A stretch of DNA of 7,541 nt from the NCBI GenBank assembly GCA_902497215.1, contig CABVEH010000052.1, positions 1-7,541 of the forward strand, written 5' to 3'. Source of the DNA: an uncultured Eggerthellaceae bacterium. GTDB taxonomy: Bacteria; Actinomycetota; Coriobacteriia; Coriobacteriales; Eggerthellaceae. Positions 1 through 4,885 of this stretch are shown one piece after another. The notes beneath the pieces were generated by a model. It saw nothing but the letters and a program-made list of their open reading frames with translations. It had not been told where the DNA came from and searched no databases. Every line of letters begins with the position of its first letter. Position 1 is the first letter of the stretch. The translations under genes were made by a program, and so were the position numbers.

Positions 1-1
1 C

Positions 2-112
2 GCTCCGCTCGGCCCCGAGACCAAGGCGCGGCTGGAGAAGGAGCACGACGCGTACGCCGCACAGGCCGAGCGCATGCGGGAGAACGTGGCGGCAGGGCGC
101 TTGCCGTTCTAG
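2..112 (+). CDS. 3' end of an unidentified gene (partial)
   Basis: An open frame enters from the left edge and ends at a TAG at 110-112, giving 36 C-terminal residues (APLGPETKARLEKEHD..., ending GRLPF). The fragment is charged and probably helical (KARLEKEHDAYAAQAERMRE). No domain is recognisable and the start lies outside the window. Support comes from GC-rich codon use like the neighbours and from the strong terminator that begins 10 nt after the stop, which suggests this is the last gene of its transcript. The product is unknown. Confidence 0.6.
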   Translation, partial: APLGPETKARLEKEHDAYAAQAERMRENVAAGRLPF

Positions 113-122
113 CAGTTCGACC

Positions 123-146
123 AGCCCCGCCGAGGCGGGGCTTTTT
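123..146 (+). terminator. Rho-independent terminator
   Basis: The 8-bp GC-rich stem AGCCCCGC / GCGGGGCT (123-130 with 135-142) closes a CGAG tetraloop and runs into TTTTT (142-146). It sits between the gene ending at 112 and the regulator starting at 161, so the regulator probably needs its own promoter or depends on read-through. The regulator's ribosome site AGGAGG follows at 151-156. Confidence 0.88.
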
Positions 147-160
147 CTGCAGGAGGTACC

Positions 161-595
161 ATGGTCAAGACGAAGGCGGCATTCAAGGCCCTGCGCGAGG
201 AATGCGGGCTGTCCCAGCAGGACGTGGCCGACGAGGCCGAAGTCACCCTGTCGTCGGTCAAAAAATGGGAGAACCCGCGTTACGACTCCAACCAGCCGCC
301 CGGAGATGTCTGGCTTTGGTTGCTTGAAATGCGCGACGAGCTGGAAGAGGAGGCCCGCGCGTCGTGCGCGAAGCTGCTGTCGATGCACCGAGGGGACGGC
401 GCGCCGTTCGTGACGTACTACCGCACGCAGGAGCAGCTCGATGCCGCCCAGCTGCCCTGCGGGCTGGACAGGCCGGTGGGTTACGTCAACGCCACCACCA
501 GGAGAGCGGTGCAGCTCTTGCGCGAGGCCCACGTGGACGTGGATGTTCTCTACCCCGAGCAACGGGAGTTCGTCTACGCCGAGAGCCTGGGTTAG
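161..595 (+). CDS. XRE-like helix-turn-helix transcriptional regulator
   Basis: This 144-aa protein is a probable DNA-binding regulator. Residues about 8-38 form a Cro/C1-type helix-turn-helix: LREECGLSQQDVADEAEV is the first helix pair and TLSSVKKWE the recognition helix with its typical W-E ending. A PP-x-DVWLWLLEMRDELEEEA helix follows, then a strand-rich C-terminal half (APFVTYYR, VGYVNATTRRAVQLL). The ATG at 161 has AGGAGG 4 nt upstream. The HTH followed by a helix and an alpha/beta C-terminal half recalls, from memory, the DUF1870/Aca2 group of autoregulators found beside anti-CRISPR genes; this is a tentative resemblance. It is convergent with the lysozyme gene, and the two stop codons overlap (TAG 593-595 plus strand, TAA 594-592 minus strand). 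The operator and target are unknown. Confidence 0.82.
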   Translation: MVKTKAAFKALREECGLSQQDVADEAEVTLSSVKKWENPRYDSNQPPGDVWLWLLEMRDELEEEARASCAKLLSMHRGDGAPFVTYYRTQEQLDAAQLPCGLDRPVGYVNATTRRAVQLLREAHVDVDVLYPEQREFVYAESLG

Positions 596-1629
596 TACGT
601 CAACCTCTGCCCCGGGTAGATCACGTAGGGTTCCGCGATGCCGTTCTTGCTCGCGATCGTCTGCCACCTGACCCCTAGCTTCTGCCCGATGCCGGACAGC
701 GTGTCGCCCTTGACCACCGTGTAGATGCGGCTGCCGTTGATGGCGTCCTTGACCTCCTGGGCACGCTTCCCCAGCGCGATGGAGCGTATGGGGTCGTTGC
801 CCCACTTACCCGCCCAGACCTCCGCCACCAGCTCCTCCACCGGCGCGCGGTCGATGTGGTTGATGGCGTCCTGCACCTCCTGGTAGCGGGAGCCGAGTGC
901 CGCCTTGCGGGCGTCGTCAGCGCCGTAAGCGTCCTGCATGGTGTTCGCGACCAGTGTCAGCAATGGGATGTTCGCGACCGAGGTGTCGGCAGGTTTCGGC
1001 GTAGGCACCGGCAACGCCTCGCCCACCGCCGCGTAGGCCATCCACTGCTCGGCCGTGATGTAGCACTTGTTGAGGTCGAGGTCGGCACCCCAGCCCTCCA
1101 GGCGGCCGTGCCCGGTGTACTGGCGTATGTCACAAGCAGGGTCGCCCTCGGCCCAGGGGGTGGCCTGCCAGCCGTGGACGGTCTTGTCGCTGGCATAGCG
1201 GGCCATCCAGCTTATGCAGCCGTTCCTCGTGACCAGCGCCCATGGGTAAGATGCCCTGGAGCAGTAGACAGCGATGGCGCTCACGTGGGTGCGGGCGAAC
1301 ACGGCCTTGATAAGCTCCTCCAGGTACGATTCTTTCTTCCAGGCTCCGTTCTGCTCCTTCTCCCAGTCCAAGGCGACCAGCACACGCCCGAGGTAGGGGC
1401 GTATGGTGCGCACGAAGTTGTCGGCCTCGGCTTCGACCCCTTGGCCGCCGATGTAGTGATAGACGCCTGCAAGGCGTCCTAGGCTCAACGTCTGCTCGAT
1501 CTGGTCATAGAACGACGGAGACAGGTAGTCCGAGCCTTGGGTGGCCTTGACTATAACGCCGTCGAGGTCGGGAATCGCAGAGAGTCTGATTCCGCGTTGA
1601 TGGTTGGACACGTCGAGCACGTTGCTCAC
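592..1629 (-). CDS. Endolysin: GH25 lysozyme with Cpl-7-like repeats and LysM
   Basis: A 345-aa phage lysin predicted to cleave the N-acetylmuramic acid/N-acetylglucosamine bond of peptidoglycan after holin opening. Residues about 3-190 are a glycoside hydrolase family 25 domain: VLDVSNHQ at the N-terminus (Asp6), IVKATQG, and the acidic pair in ALDWE (Asp88, Glu90). A proline-rich linker (about 206-213) leads to two Cpl-7-like wall-binding repeats (about 221-258 and 263-299; the second reads LVAEVWAGKWGN...AQEVKDAIN). A C-terminal LysM follows (about 302-345, YTVVKGDTLSGIGQKLGV). The start is GTG at 1629-1627, because only from there does the protein begin like a GH25 enzyme; further upstream the frame is arginine-rich shadow. 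The GTG overlaps the TGA of the upstream membrane-protein gene as GTGA, so translation is probably coupled. No signal peptide is visible, as expected for a holin-dependent lysin. Confidence 0.95.
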   Translation of the reverse strand: MSNVLDVSNHQRGIRLSAIPDLDGVIVKATQGSDYLSPSFYDQIEQTLSLGRLAGVYHYIGGQGVEAEADNFVRTIRPYLGRVLVALDWEKEQNGAWKKESYLEELIKAVFARTHVSAIAVYCSRASYPWALVTRNGCISWMARYASDKTVHGWQATPWAEGDPACDIRQYTGHGRLEGWGADLDLNKCYITAEQWMAYAAVGEALPVPTPKPADTSVANIPLLTLVANTMQDAYGADDARKAALGSRYQEVQDAINHIDRAPVEELVAEVWAGKWGNDPIRSIALGKRAQEVKDAINGSRIYTVVKGDTLSGIGQKLGVRWQTIASKNGIAEPYVIYPGQRLTY

Positions 1630-1838
1630 TGCTCCACCTCGCTTTCGGGGCCGTACGTCACGATGTTGTACATTGGCTTGTCGGCGACCTGCAGCACGTC
1701 CTGCTGCGGGGTGTTGACGATGACGGGCTGCGTGCGCTCGACCACTACGGTGACGGCTGCGCCCAGGATGACGGCCCCGAGCGCAAGAAAACACGCGGCC
1801 ACGGCCCAGGGAGAGGGCCTGTCGTCTTTACCGGCCAC
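1626..1838 (-). CDS. Small single-pass membrane protein of the left lysis module
   Basis: A 70-aa protein with one membrane segment (about residues 11-33, WAVAACFLALGAVILGAAV) and a conserved tail ending MYNIVTYGPESEV-EQ. I chose the GTG at 1838-1836 because it sits inside the holin gene's last codons and gives a protein that aligns end to end with its 67-aa paralogue at 6429-6632. By eye 44 of 55 aligned residues are identical. It overlaps the holin by 11 nt and the lysozyme start by 4 nt. Lying between holin and lysin in both modules, it may be a lysis accessory (antiholin- or spanin-like) or a membrane tether; no named family is recognised. The strong conservation of the extramembrane tail suggests a protein contact. 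Confidence 0.8.
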   Translation of the reverse strand: MAGKDDRPSPWAVAACFLALGAVILGAAVTVVVERTQPVIVNTPQQDVLQVADKPMYNIVTYGPESEVEQ

Positions 1839-2136
1839 TGTATTTCCTGATAGCTTCCTCGGCCTTGTCGGCAAGCGCCTGGTTCTTTTTGGCCACATCC
1901 ACCTTGCCATTCGCCTTGATCTCGTCCAGGAGCAGCTGCGCCTCCTGCGCGGCCTCGGTGACGTTGTTGTTCTTCCACCAGGCCCAGAGCAGCATTGCAA
2001 GGCCCAGCGCCGAGACGATGACGTTGTATGTCAGCGACCAGTCGAGCGCCCAGCCGAACACGGCCGCAACGGACAGGATGAGCGTCACCGCCAATCGCGC
2101 GAATGCGATGATTGTCTGCGAGTTGAGTTCGTTCAT
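1828..2136 (-). CDS. Phage holin, SPP1-like family
   Basis: A 102-aa protein with two hydrophobic segments (about residues 8-30 and 36-54), then the signature WAWWKNNNVTEAAQEAQ and a charged helical C-terminus. The WWKNN...T.AA.EA motif after the second membrane span is typical of the SPP1-type holins, which permeabilise the cytoplasmic membrane to release endolysin. The start is ATG at 2136-2134 with a purine-rich AAAGGAA site upstream. A much longer open frame continues upstream on this strand, but it runs antisense through Int1 and is not coding. The gene begins 14 nt after the 136-aa membrane protein gene ends and overlaps the next gene by 11 nt, so all four minus-strand genes look like one operon. 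Confidence 0.88.
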   Translation of the reverse strand: MNELNSQTIIAFARLAVTLILSVAAVFGWALDWSLTYNVIVSALGLAMLLWAWWKNNNVTEAAQEAQLLLDEIKANGKVDVAKKNQALADKAEEAIRKYSGR

Positions 2137-2150
2137 GATGGTTCCTTTCC

Positions 2151-2561
2151 CTAGCTTGGATACGATTTCATCTGCATCACGTCCTCGTAGAGGGCCGTGC
2201 GGGTGCCGTTCCCTCCGAGGCCGTGGTATGCCTTGTACTTGCGCTCGAAAGCCGCCTTCTCCGCCGGGGTCGCATATCCCTGCTTGACCAGGCGGGCGTG
2301 CTCCTTGTCGAGCATGTCCCCCAGGATCTCGCGCAGGGCGGCGTTCTGGGCGTCCTGGAGGGCCTTGAGCTTCTGAAGCTCGGACTTCATCTCGTCCGAC
2401 TCCTCCAAATGACACACGAGGTCGGTATGCTCGTGGGCCACGGCGCGGGTCTTCCTGTAGGCCGCCATGAGGCCCTTGCCCGCCGCGCCTATCACGCCGC
2501 CCACGACCAAGAGCACCACCCCTGAGATGATGCCCGGTGCCGCCGCTGCAAAGAACTCCAT
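2151..2561 (-). CDS. Membrane-anchored coiled-coil phage protein
   Basis: This 136-aa protein is the first gene of the left lysis operon. It has an N-terminal membrane segment (about residues 9-30, PGIISGVVLLVVGGVIGAAG), a charged helical, probably coiled-coil middle (about 48-95, SDEMKSELQKLKALQDAQ), and a C-terminal YKAYHGLGGNGTRTALYEDV block. I recall similar Y..YH.LGGNG...LY endings in small Firmicutes phage proteins next to holins, but I cannot name a function. The ATG at 2561 has AAAGGAA about 9 nt upstream. It has no counterpart in the right-hand lysis module. It could be a second holin, a lysis regulator or an accessory membrane protein. Confidence 0.8.
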   Translation of the reverse strand: MEFFAAAAPGIISGVVLLVVGGVIGAAGKGLMAAYRKTRAVAHEHTDLVCHLEESDEMKSELQKLKALQDAQNAALREILGDMLDKEHARLVKQGYATPAEKAAFERKYKAYHGLGGNGTRTALYEDVMQMKSYPS

Positions 2562-2616
2562 CCGGCTTGTTCCTTTCCTTCGATGCTTTCATTCTGTCCA
2601 GGGTGTCGCTACCACG

Positions 2617-2636
2617 ACGAAAGGAGCCATCATGGC
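2617..2636 (+). promoter_or_regulatory. Int1 ribosome site and start, identical to that of Int2
   Basis: ACGAAAGGAGCCATCATGGC places AAAGGAG 6 nt before the Int1 ATG. The same 20 nt occur, inverted, at the Int2 start (5874-5893). Upstream of this block the two leaders differ. The identity supports the ATG choice for both genes and common descent. It could equally be kept for equal translation of both integrases. Confidence 0.7.
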
Positions 2637-3627
2637 AACCGCAATCACCGCAGATCAGGCGATCAACATGACCATCGGGGAGATAACGTCCGAGCACTAC
2701 CTCCCGGAGAAGCGCAAGCGCCGCAAGCCCAACACCGTGTACGGCTACGAGTCGTCGATAAACCTCCACGTGCTCCCGAAGTGGGAGGGGCGCGCCATAG
2801 GCTCGATCACCCACGACGAGGTGCAGGTGTGGGCCGATGAGCTGTCGCAGACCGACGCGCACGTAGGGGGAGCCGAGAAGGCGTACAAGTGCCTGCGCCA
2901 GATCATCCGCTGGGCGATGGACAAGTGGGGCATCCTCATGGTCGACCCCACGCGCAAGATAGAGTTCGCCCGGAAGAAGGCCCACCAGCCAGCCGTGCTG
3001 ACGCAGAGGCGGCTTAAGAAGCTCATCCGGGGGCTGGTCGGGTGCGCCCACGAGGCCACCGGCATCATCCAGGCGGCCATAGGGTGCAGGCCATCGGAGA
3101 ACTACTACATCCACTGGGAGTGGATCAACTGGCGAACCGGCTGCATCCACATCGGAGGGTCGCTGCACGAACTGCCAGGGAACCTCTACGAGTCCGAGAC
3201 CAAGACGGCCAAGGGCGACCGCGACGCGTGGCTCGCGCCCTGGGCGCTGGACAGGCTCCACGACATATGGGTGTCGTTAGGCAGGCCGAAGGGCCGCATC
3301 ATAGGCGACGCGAAGCCCAGCAAGGTGTTCCGCACATTGAAACGCTGGGCCGAGAAGCACAAGCTGCCCTGGGTGGGGATGCGCAACCTGCGCCACACCT
3401 GGGGGACGATTGCGGCGAAGAACAATCCCATCGAGGCCGTGAGCGCCATGATGGGGCACAGCAACATACAGACGACGTACAGGTACTACTACCAGTTGAC
3501 GCTGGCCACGATTCGCAAGGTGCAGCGCAAGGTGGCGCGCTCCATCCTGGGCAAGACCAGCGACGACATGTACAAGGGCATCAACATTGTGGTGCACAGG
3601 TTCGACGACGTGCCTTTGGCTGCTTAG
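2632..3627 (+). CDS. Tyrosine recombinase/integrase Int1 (left flank of the cassette array)
   Basis: A 331-aa phage-type tyrosine recombinase that cuts and rejoins DNA at specific sites through a covalent 3'-phosphotyrosine. Residues about 12-110 form the SAM-like core-binding domain (NTVYGYESSINLHVLPKW, ITHDEVQVWADEL). Residues about 120-310 form the catalytic domain, with Arg153 (GCRPSEN), the hairpin lysine (Lys191 or Lys194, TKTAKGDR), Arg254 (RNLRHTW), His276 (MMGHS) and Tyr285 (TTYRYYY, nine residues after the His). The box II histidine three residues before the second arginine is replaced by Arg251. The start at 2632 follows AAAGGAG and matches Int2; upstream extensions are not conserved. 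The stop TAG (3625-3627) directly abuts cassette site A. By eye it is about 60% identical to Int2. It could serve phage integration, tip-cassette rearrangement, or both. Confidence 0.95.
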   Translation: MATAITADQAINMTIGEITSEHYLPEKRKRRKPNTVYGYESSINLHVLPKWEGRAIGSITHDEVQVWADELSQTDAHVGGAEKAYKCLRQIIRWAMDKWGILMVDPTRKIEFARKKAHQPAVLTQRRLKKLIRGLVGCAHEATGIIQAAIGCRPSENYYIHWEWINWRTGCIHIGGSLHELPGNLYESETKTAKGDRDAWLAPWALDRLHDIWVSLGRPKGRIIGDAKPSKVFRTLKRWAEKHKLPWVGMRNLRHTWGTIAAKNNPIEAVSAMMGHSNIQTTYRYYYQLTLATIRKVQRKVARSILGKTSDDMYKGINIVVHRFDDVPLAA

Positions 3628-3637
3628 GATTCCATAT
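3628..3637 (+). repeat. Putative recombination site A (GATTCCATAT)
   Basis: This is the outermost plus-strand copy of (G/C)ATTCCATA, immediately after the Int1 stop. With its left flank it shares the 16-nt GCTTAGGATTCCATAT with site E on the opposite strand beside Int2. It is read Asp-Ser-Ile at the start of cassette A. Confidence 0.75.
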
Positions 3638-3840
3638 CTTTAAAAGTTTCGCCCTTGCGCTTTTGGTACGGATCGAGCCTTGACGTGTCAGCAACGCCAA
3701 ACGACATAGCGCGCATCGACATAAGCGGCGGAGGGGCTGCTGGCGTCATCGGGCTCGTGATTGGCGGTCCGAATGCGGGGAAGCTGTACGTCAGCTACCG
3801 CAACAGCGAAAACGACACATGGCACGAAAGGTACATCTGA
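3628..3840 (+). CDS. Orphan tail-fibre tip cassette A (no start codon)
   Basis: An open frame of 70 codons runs from the site motif (DSISLKVS) to TGA at 3838-3840. It has no credible start: the possible TTG at 3655 has no ribosome site. The content is beta-strand-like and glycine-rich (IDISGGGAAGVIGLVIGGPN, GKLYVSYRNSENDTWHERYI), the pattern of a phage fibre or baseplate C-terminal tip. It lies in the same frame as Int1 but after its stop. I infer that it is expressed only when recombination joins it, through the Ser-Ile codons of the site, to a constant fibre gene elsewhere. A decayed fibre remnant is the alternative, but the frame is intact. Confidence 0.65.
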   Translation, partial: DSISLKVSPLRFWYGSSLDVSATPNDIARIDISGGGAAGVIGLVIGGPNAGKLYVSYRNSENDTWHERYI

Positions 3841-3850
3841 CATTCCATAT
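3841..3850 (+). repeat. Putative recombination site B (CATTCCATAT)
   Basis: This second plus-strand copy immediately follows the TGA that ends cassette A. Similarity to site A continues rightwards (ATATCTTTAAAAGT against ATATCCCTAGAAGT), so cassettes A and B begin SISLKV and SISLEV. A and B are direct repeats 213 nt apart. Confidence 0.75.
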
Positions 3851-4047
3851 CCCTAGAAGTAGCGAGCATCGAGAACACTACCAATCGAATCGCTTTCGGA
3901 GGGAACGTGGCAGCATTCAACCCGATCGTCTACGACGCAGGATTCGAGCTGAAAGCAATTCATGTCAACGGTACCACGTACGAGGCAACCTTCGATGCTG
4001 ATGGAGTCAAGCTGTTCAAGAACGGCTCGCTTGTATGGAGTAAGTAA
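3841..4047 (+). CDS. Orphan tail-fibre tip cassette B (no start codon)
   Basis: An open frame of 68 codons starts in the site motif (HSISLEVASIEN) and ends at TAA (4045-4047). The sequence is strand-turn-strand throughout (RIAFGGNVAAFNPIVYD, FELKAIHVNGTTYEATFD, GVKLFKNGSLVWSK), typical of small tail-fibre tip or carbohydrate-binding folds, though I cannot name a family. There is no upstream start or ribosome site. It is lower in GC than the flanking genes (28 of 60 bases at 3841-3900). It is presumed silent until joined to a fibre gene. Confidence 0.6.
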   Translation, partial: HSISLEVASIENTTNRIAFGGNVAAFNPIVYDAGFELKAIHVNGTTYEATFDADGVKLFKNGSLVWSK

Positions 4048-4058
4048 TCTGGCTTTGA

Positions 4059-4068
4059 CATTCCATAA
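4059..4068 (+). repeat. Putative recombination site C (CATTCCATAA)
   Basis: The third plus-strand copy follows an 11-nt spacer after cassette B's stop. A TGA in the frame of cassette C (4056-4058) directly precedes it, as at the other sites. It shares CATTCCATAAA with site D on the opposite strand. Confidence 0.72.
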
Positions 4069-4397
4069 ATCAAACCATTGAGTCAGAGGTCTCTCCCCTC
4101 CCGGAATGGACGTTGAGCAACGCGTACAAGACCTTCCAGGCGAAGCGGAAGGGCTACAACGTCGAGCTTAGGTTCCACCTGCTGCGCAGCTCGAACTACG
4201 GCGTCAACGTGCTCGTAGGCACGCTGCCCGAGCAGTTCCGGCCCCCGAACGTGATAGAGGCGTACATCTCCGCGCTTTCGGACACCTCCCTCATCGGAGG
4301 GGCCAACGTGCAAGTTAATCCTGACGGGACGGTATACGCTTCGACTTCCATGGCAAGCGCACGGTGGCTGATAGGCACCGTAGGCTATCTGCGCTAG
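4059..4397 (+). CDS. Orphan tail-fibre tip cassette C, receptor-binding tip-like
   Basis: An open frame of 112 codons begins HSINQTIESEVSPLPEWTLS and ends at TAG (4395-4397). It is the clearest fibre tip of the set: W-T-L, a strand-rich body, then GTLPEQFRPPNVIEA, VQVNPDGTVYAS and a final ARWLIGTVGYLR. The TLPE-x-[YF]RP...NPDGTV pattern is common at the C-termini of Gram-positive phage receptor-binding and collagen-like tail proteins. The only internal alternative start (a TTG at 4113) would remove the site-encoded residues and has no ribosome site. The last codons overlap the stop of minus-strand cassette D. I infer a host-binding tip that must be fused to a constant fibre stalk to work. Confidence 0.72.
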   Translation, partial: HSINQTIESEVSPLPEWTLSNAYKTFQAKRKGYNVELRFHLLRSSNYGVNVLVGTLPEQFRPPNVIEAYISALSDTSLIGGANVQVNPDGTVYASTSMASARWLIGTVGYLR

Positions 4398-4654
4398 GAC
4401 GGCTTCTTCATGTACGCCACAGCCCCGTATAGCCGCACGTTGGCCGGGGATGACGACGAGTTGAACGCCAGCACGTCGAGCCTGCCCAAAGACGCGTCGT
4501 AGCCATTGAGCCGCACGACGGAGTTGTCGAAGACGGCCACTTTCATAACTCCAAGCAGCACGCATCCGTCCGGGATGGTTAGGCTCGTTTCTATCCAATG
4601 CTCGCCTGGTTGCACCGTCACAATCTGGTTGATCCGATCTTGCTTTATGGAATG
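4394..4654 (-). CDS. Orphan tail-fibre tip cassette D (no start codon)
   Basis: An open frame of 86 codons reads from the site motif (HSIKQDRINQIVTVQPGEHW) to a TAG at 4396-4394. The features are strand-rich and tip-like: VTVQPGEHWIETSLTIPDGCVLLGV, then VVRLNGYDASLGRLDVLAFNSSSS and VRLYGAVAYMKK. The N-G-Y-x-A-S...V-x-A-x-N-S-S-S pattern resembles the C-terminal tip domain of many Gram-positive phage fibres. A GTG at 4621 could in principle start translation but lacks a ribosome site. The stop shares CTAG with the stop of cassette C, forming the convergence point of the array. A TAG directly precedes the site, as in the others. Confidence 0.7.
   Translation of the reverse strand, partial: HSIKQDRINQIVTVQPGEHWIETSLTIPDGCVLLGVMKVAVFDNSVVRLNGYDASLGRLDVLAFNSSSSPANVRLYGAVAYMKKPS
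4645..4654 (-). repeat. Putative recombination site D (CATTCCATAA)
   Basis: This minus-strand copy faces the three plus-strand copies, so it is an inverted repeat with A, B and C and a direct repeat with E. It is preceded on its own strand by the TAG that ends cassette E (4657-4655). Confidence 0.72.
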
Positions 4655-4885
4655 CTATTTGACCCATGCCCATCCACCATCGGTATTGTCTGCGTTTATG
4701 TTCTGCAGCTTGATATCGTCTCTAGTGACATACAGTATCTGACTGATGCCATCTGAGCATTTCCAGCGAACTACGAATGCCGTCTTTCCACCGCTTGGAG
4801 CTAATCCGATCTGTGCGATGCCATCGCTGCCTGTGAATATCTTGGCTACGTGCTGAAGGGTTGGAAGTATTGAGCATATGGAATC
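4655..4885 (-). CDS. Orphan tail-fibre tip cassette E (no start codon)
   Basis: An open frame of 76 codons begins right after the Int2 stop with DSICSILPTLQHVAKIFTGS and ends ADNTDGGWAWVK, then TAG (4657-4655). The middle (GIAQIGLAPSGGKTAFVVRW, SQILYVTRDDIKLQNI) has strand-turn-strand texture and a tryptophan-rich end like cassette B's. There is no credible start codon or ribosome site. It is in frame with Int2 but separated from it by the stop, mirroring cassette A after Int1. GC is low here (25 of 60 bases at 4681-4740), unlike the lysis genes. It is presumed silent in this orientation. Confidence 0.62.
   Translation of the reverse strand, partial: DSICSILPTLQHVAKIFTGSDGIAQIGLAPSGGKTAFVVRWKCSDGISQILYVTRDDIKLQNINADNTDGGWAWVK
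4876..4885 (-). repeat. Putative recombination site E (GATTCCATAT)
   Basis: This is the outermost minus-strand copy, immediately after the Int2 TAG. It is the mirror partner of site A, sharing GCTTAGGATTCCATAT (4891-4876 on the minus strand against 3622-3637 on the plus strand). Pairing of A and E would invert the whole 1.25-kb array. Confidence 0.75.

Noticed and set aside
856..1482. Plus-strand open frame of about 208 codons opposite the lysozyme
   Set aside because: It is a high-GC antisense shadow; the minus-strand frame has the GH25, Cpl-7-like and LysM motifs.
2467..2631. In-frame upstream extension of Int1
   Set aside because: It overlaps the divergent membrane-protein gene and has no ribosome site. 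Int2 starts at the equivalent of 2632 after an identical AAAGGAG leader.
2137..3261. Long minus-strand open frame running upstream of the left holin through Int1
   Set aside because: It is the antisense of Int1 and of the 136-aa gene, low in complexity with many Arg, Pro and Gly. Only its last 102 codons (the holin, with its own ribosome site) look like protein.
3628..3637. Site A as the attachment site of an integrated prophage, with Int1 next to its att core
   Set aside because: It cannot be excluded for one copy, but five copies, each starting an open frame in the same Ser-Ile phase, do not fit ordinary attL/attR scars.
3628..4885. Diversity-generating retroelement producing variable fibre tips
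   Set aside because: There is no reverse transcriptase and no template/variable repeat pair, and the cassettes are unrelated to each other beyond the site.
3628..4885. Serine-invertase (Gin/Cin-type) fibre switch
   Set aside because: No serine recombinase is present; both recombinases have the Arg/His/Tyr core of tyrosine enzymes, and the motif is not a 26-bp hix-like dyad.
3628..4885. CRISPR array, from the regularly placed short repeats
   Set aside because: The repeats are only 9-16 nt, occur on both strands, are 200 nt or more apart and enclose coding-like frames; there are no cas genes.
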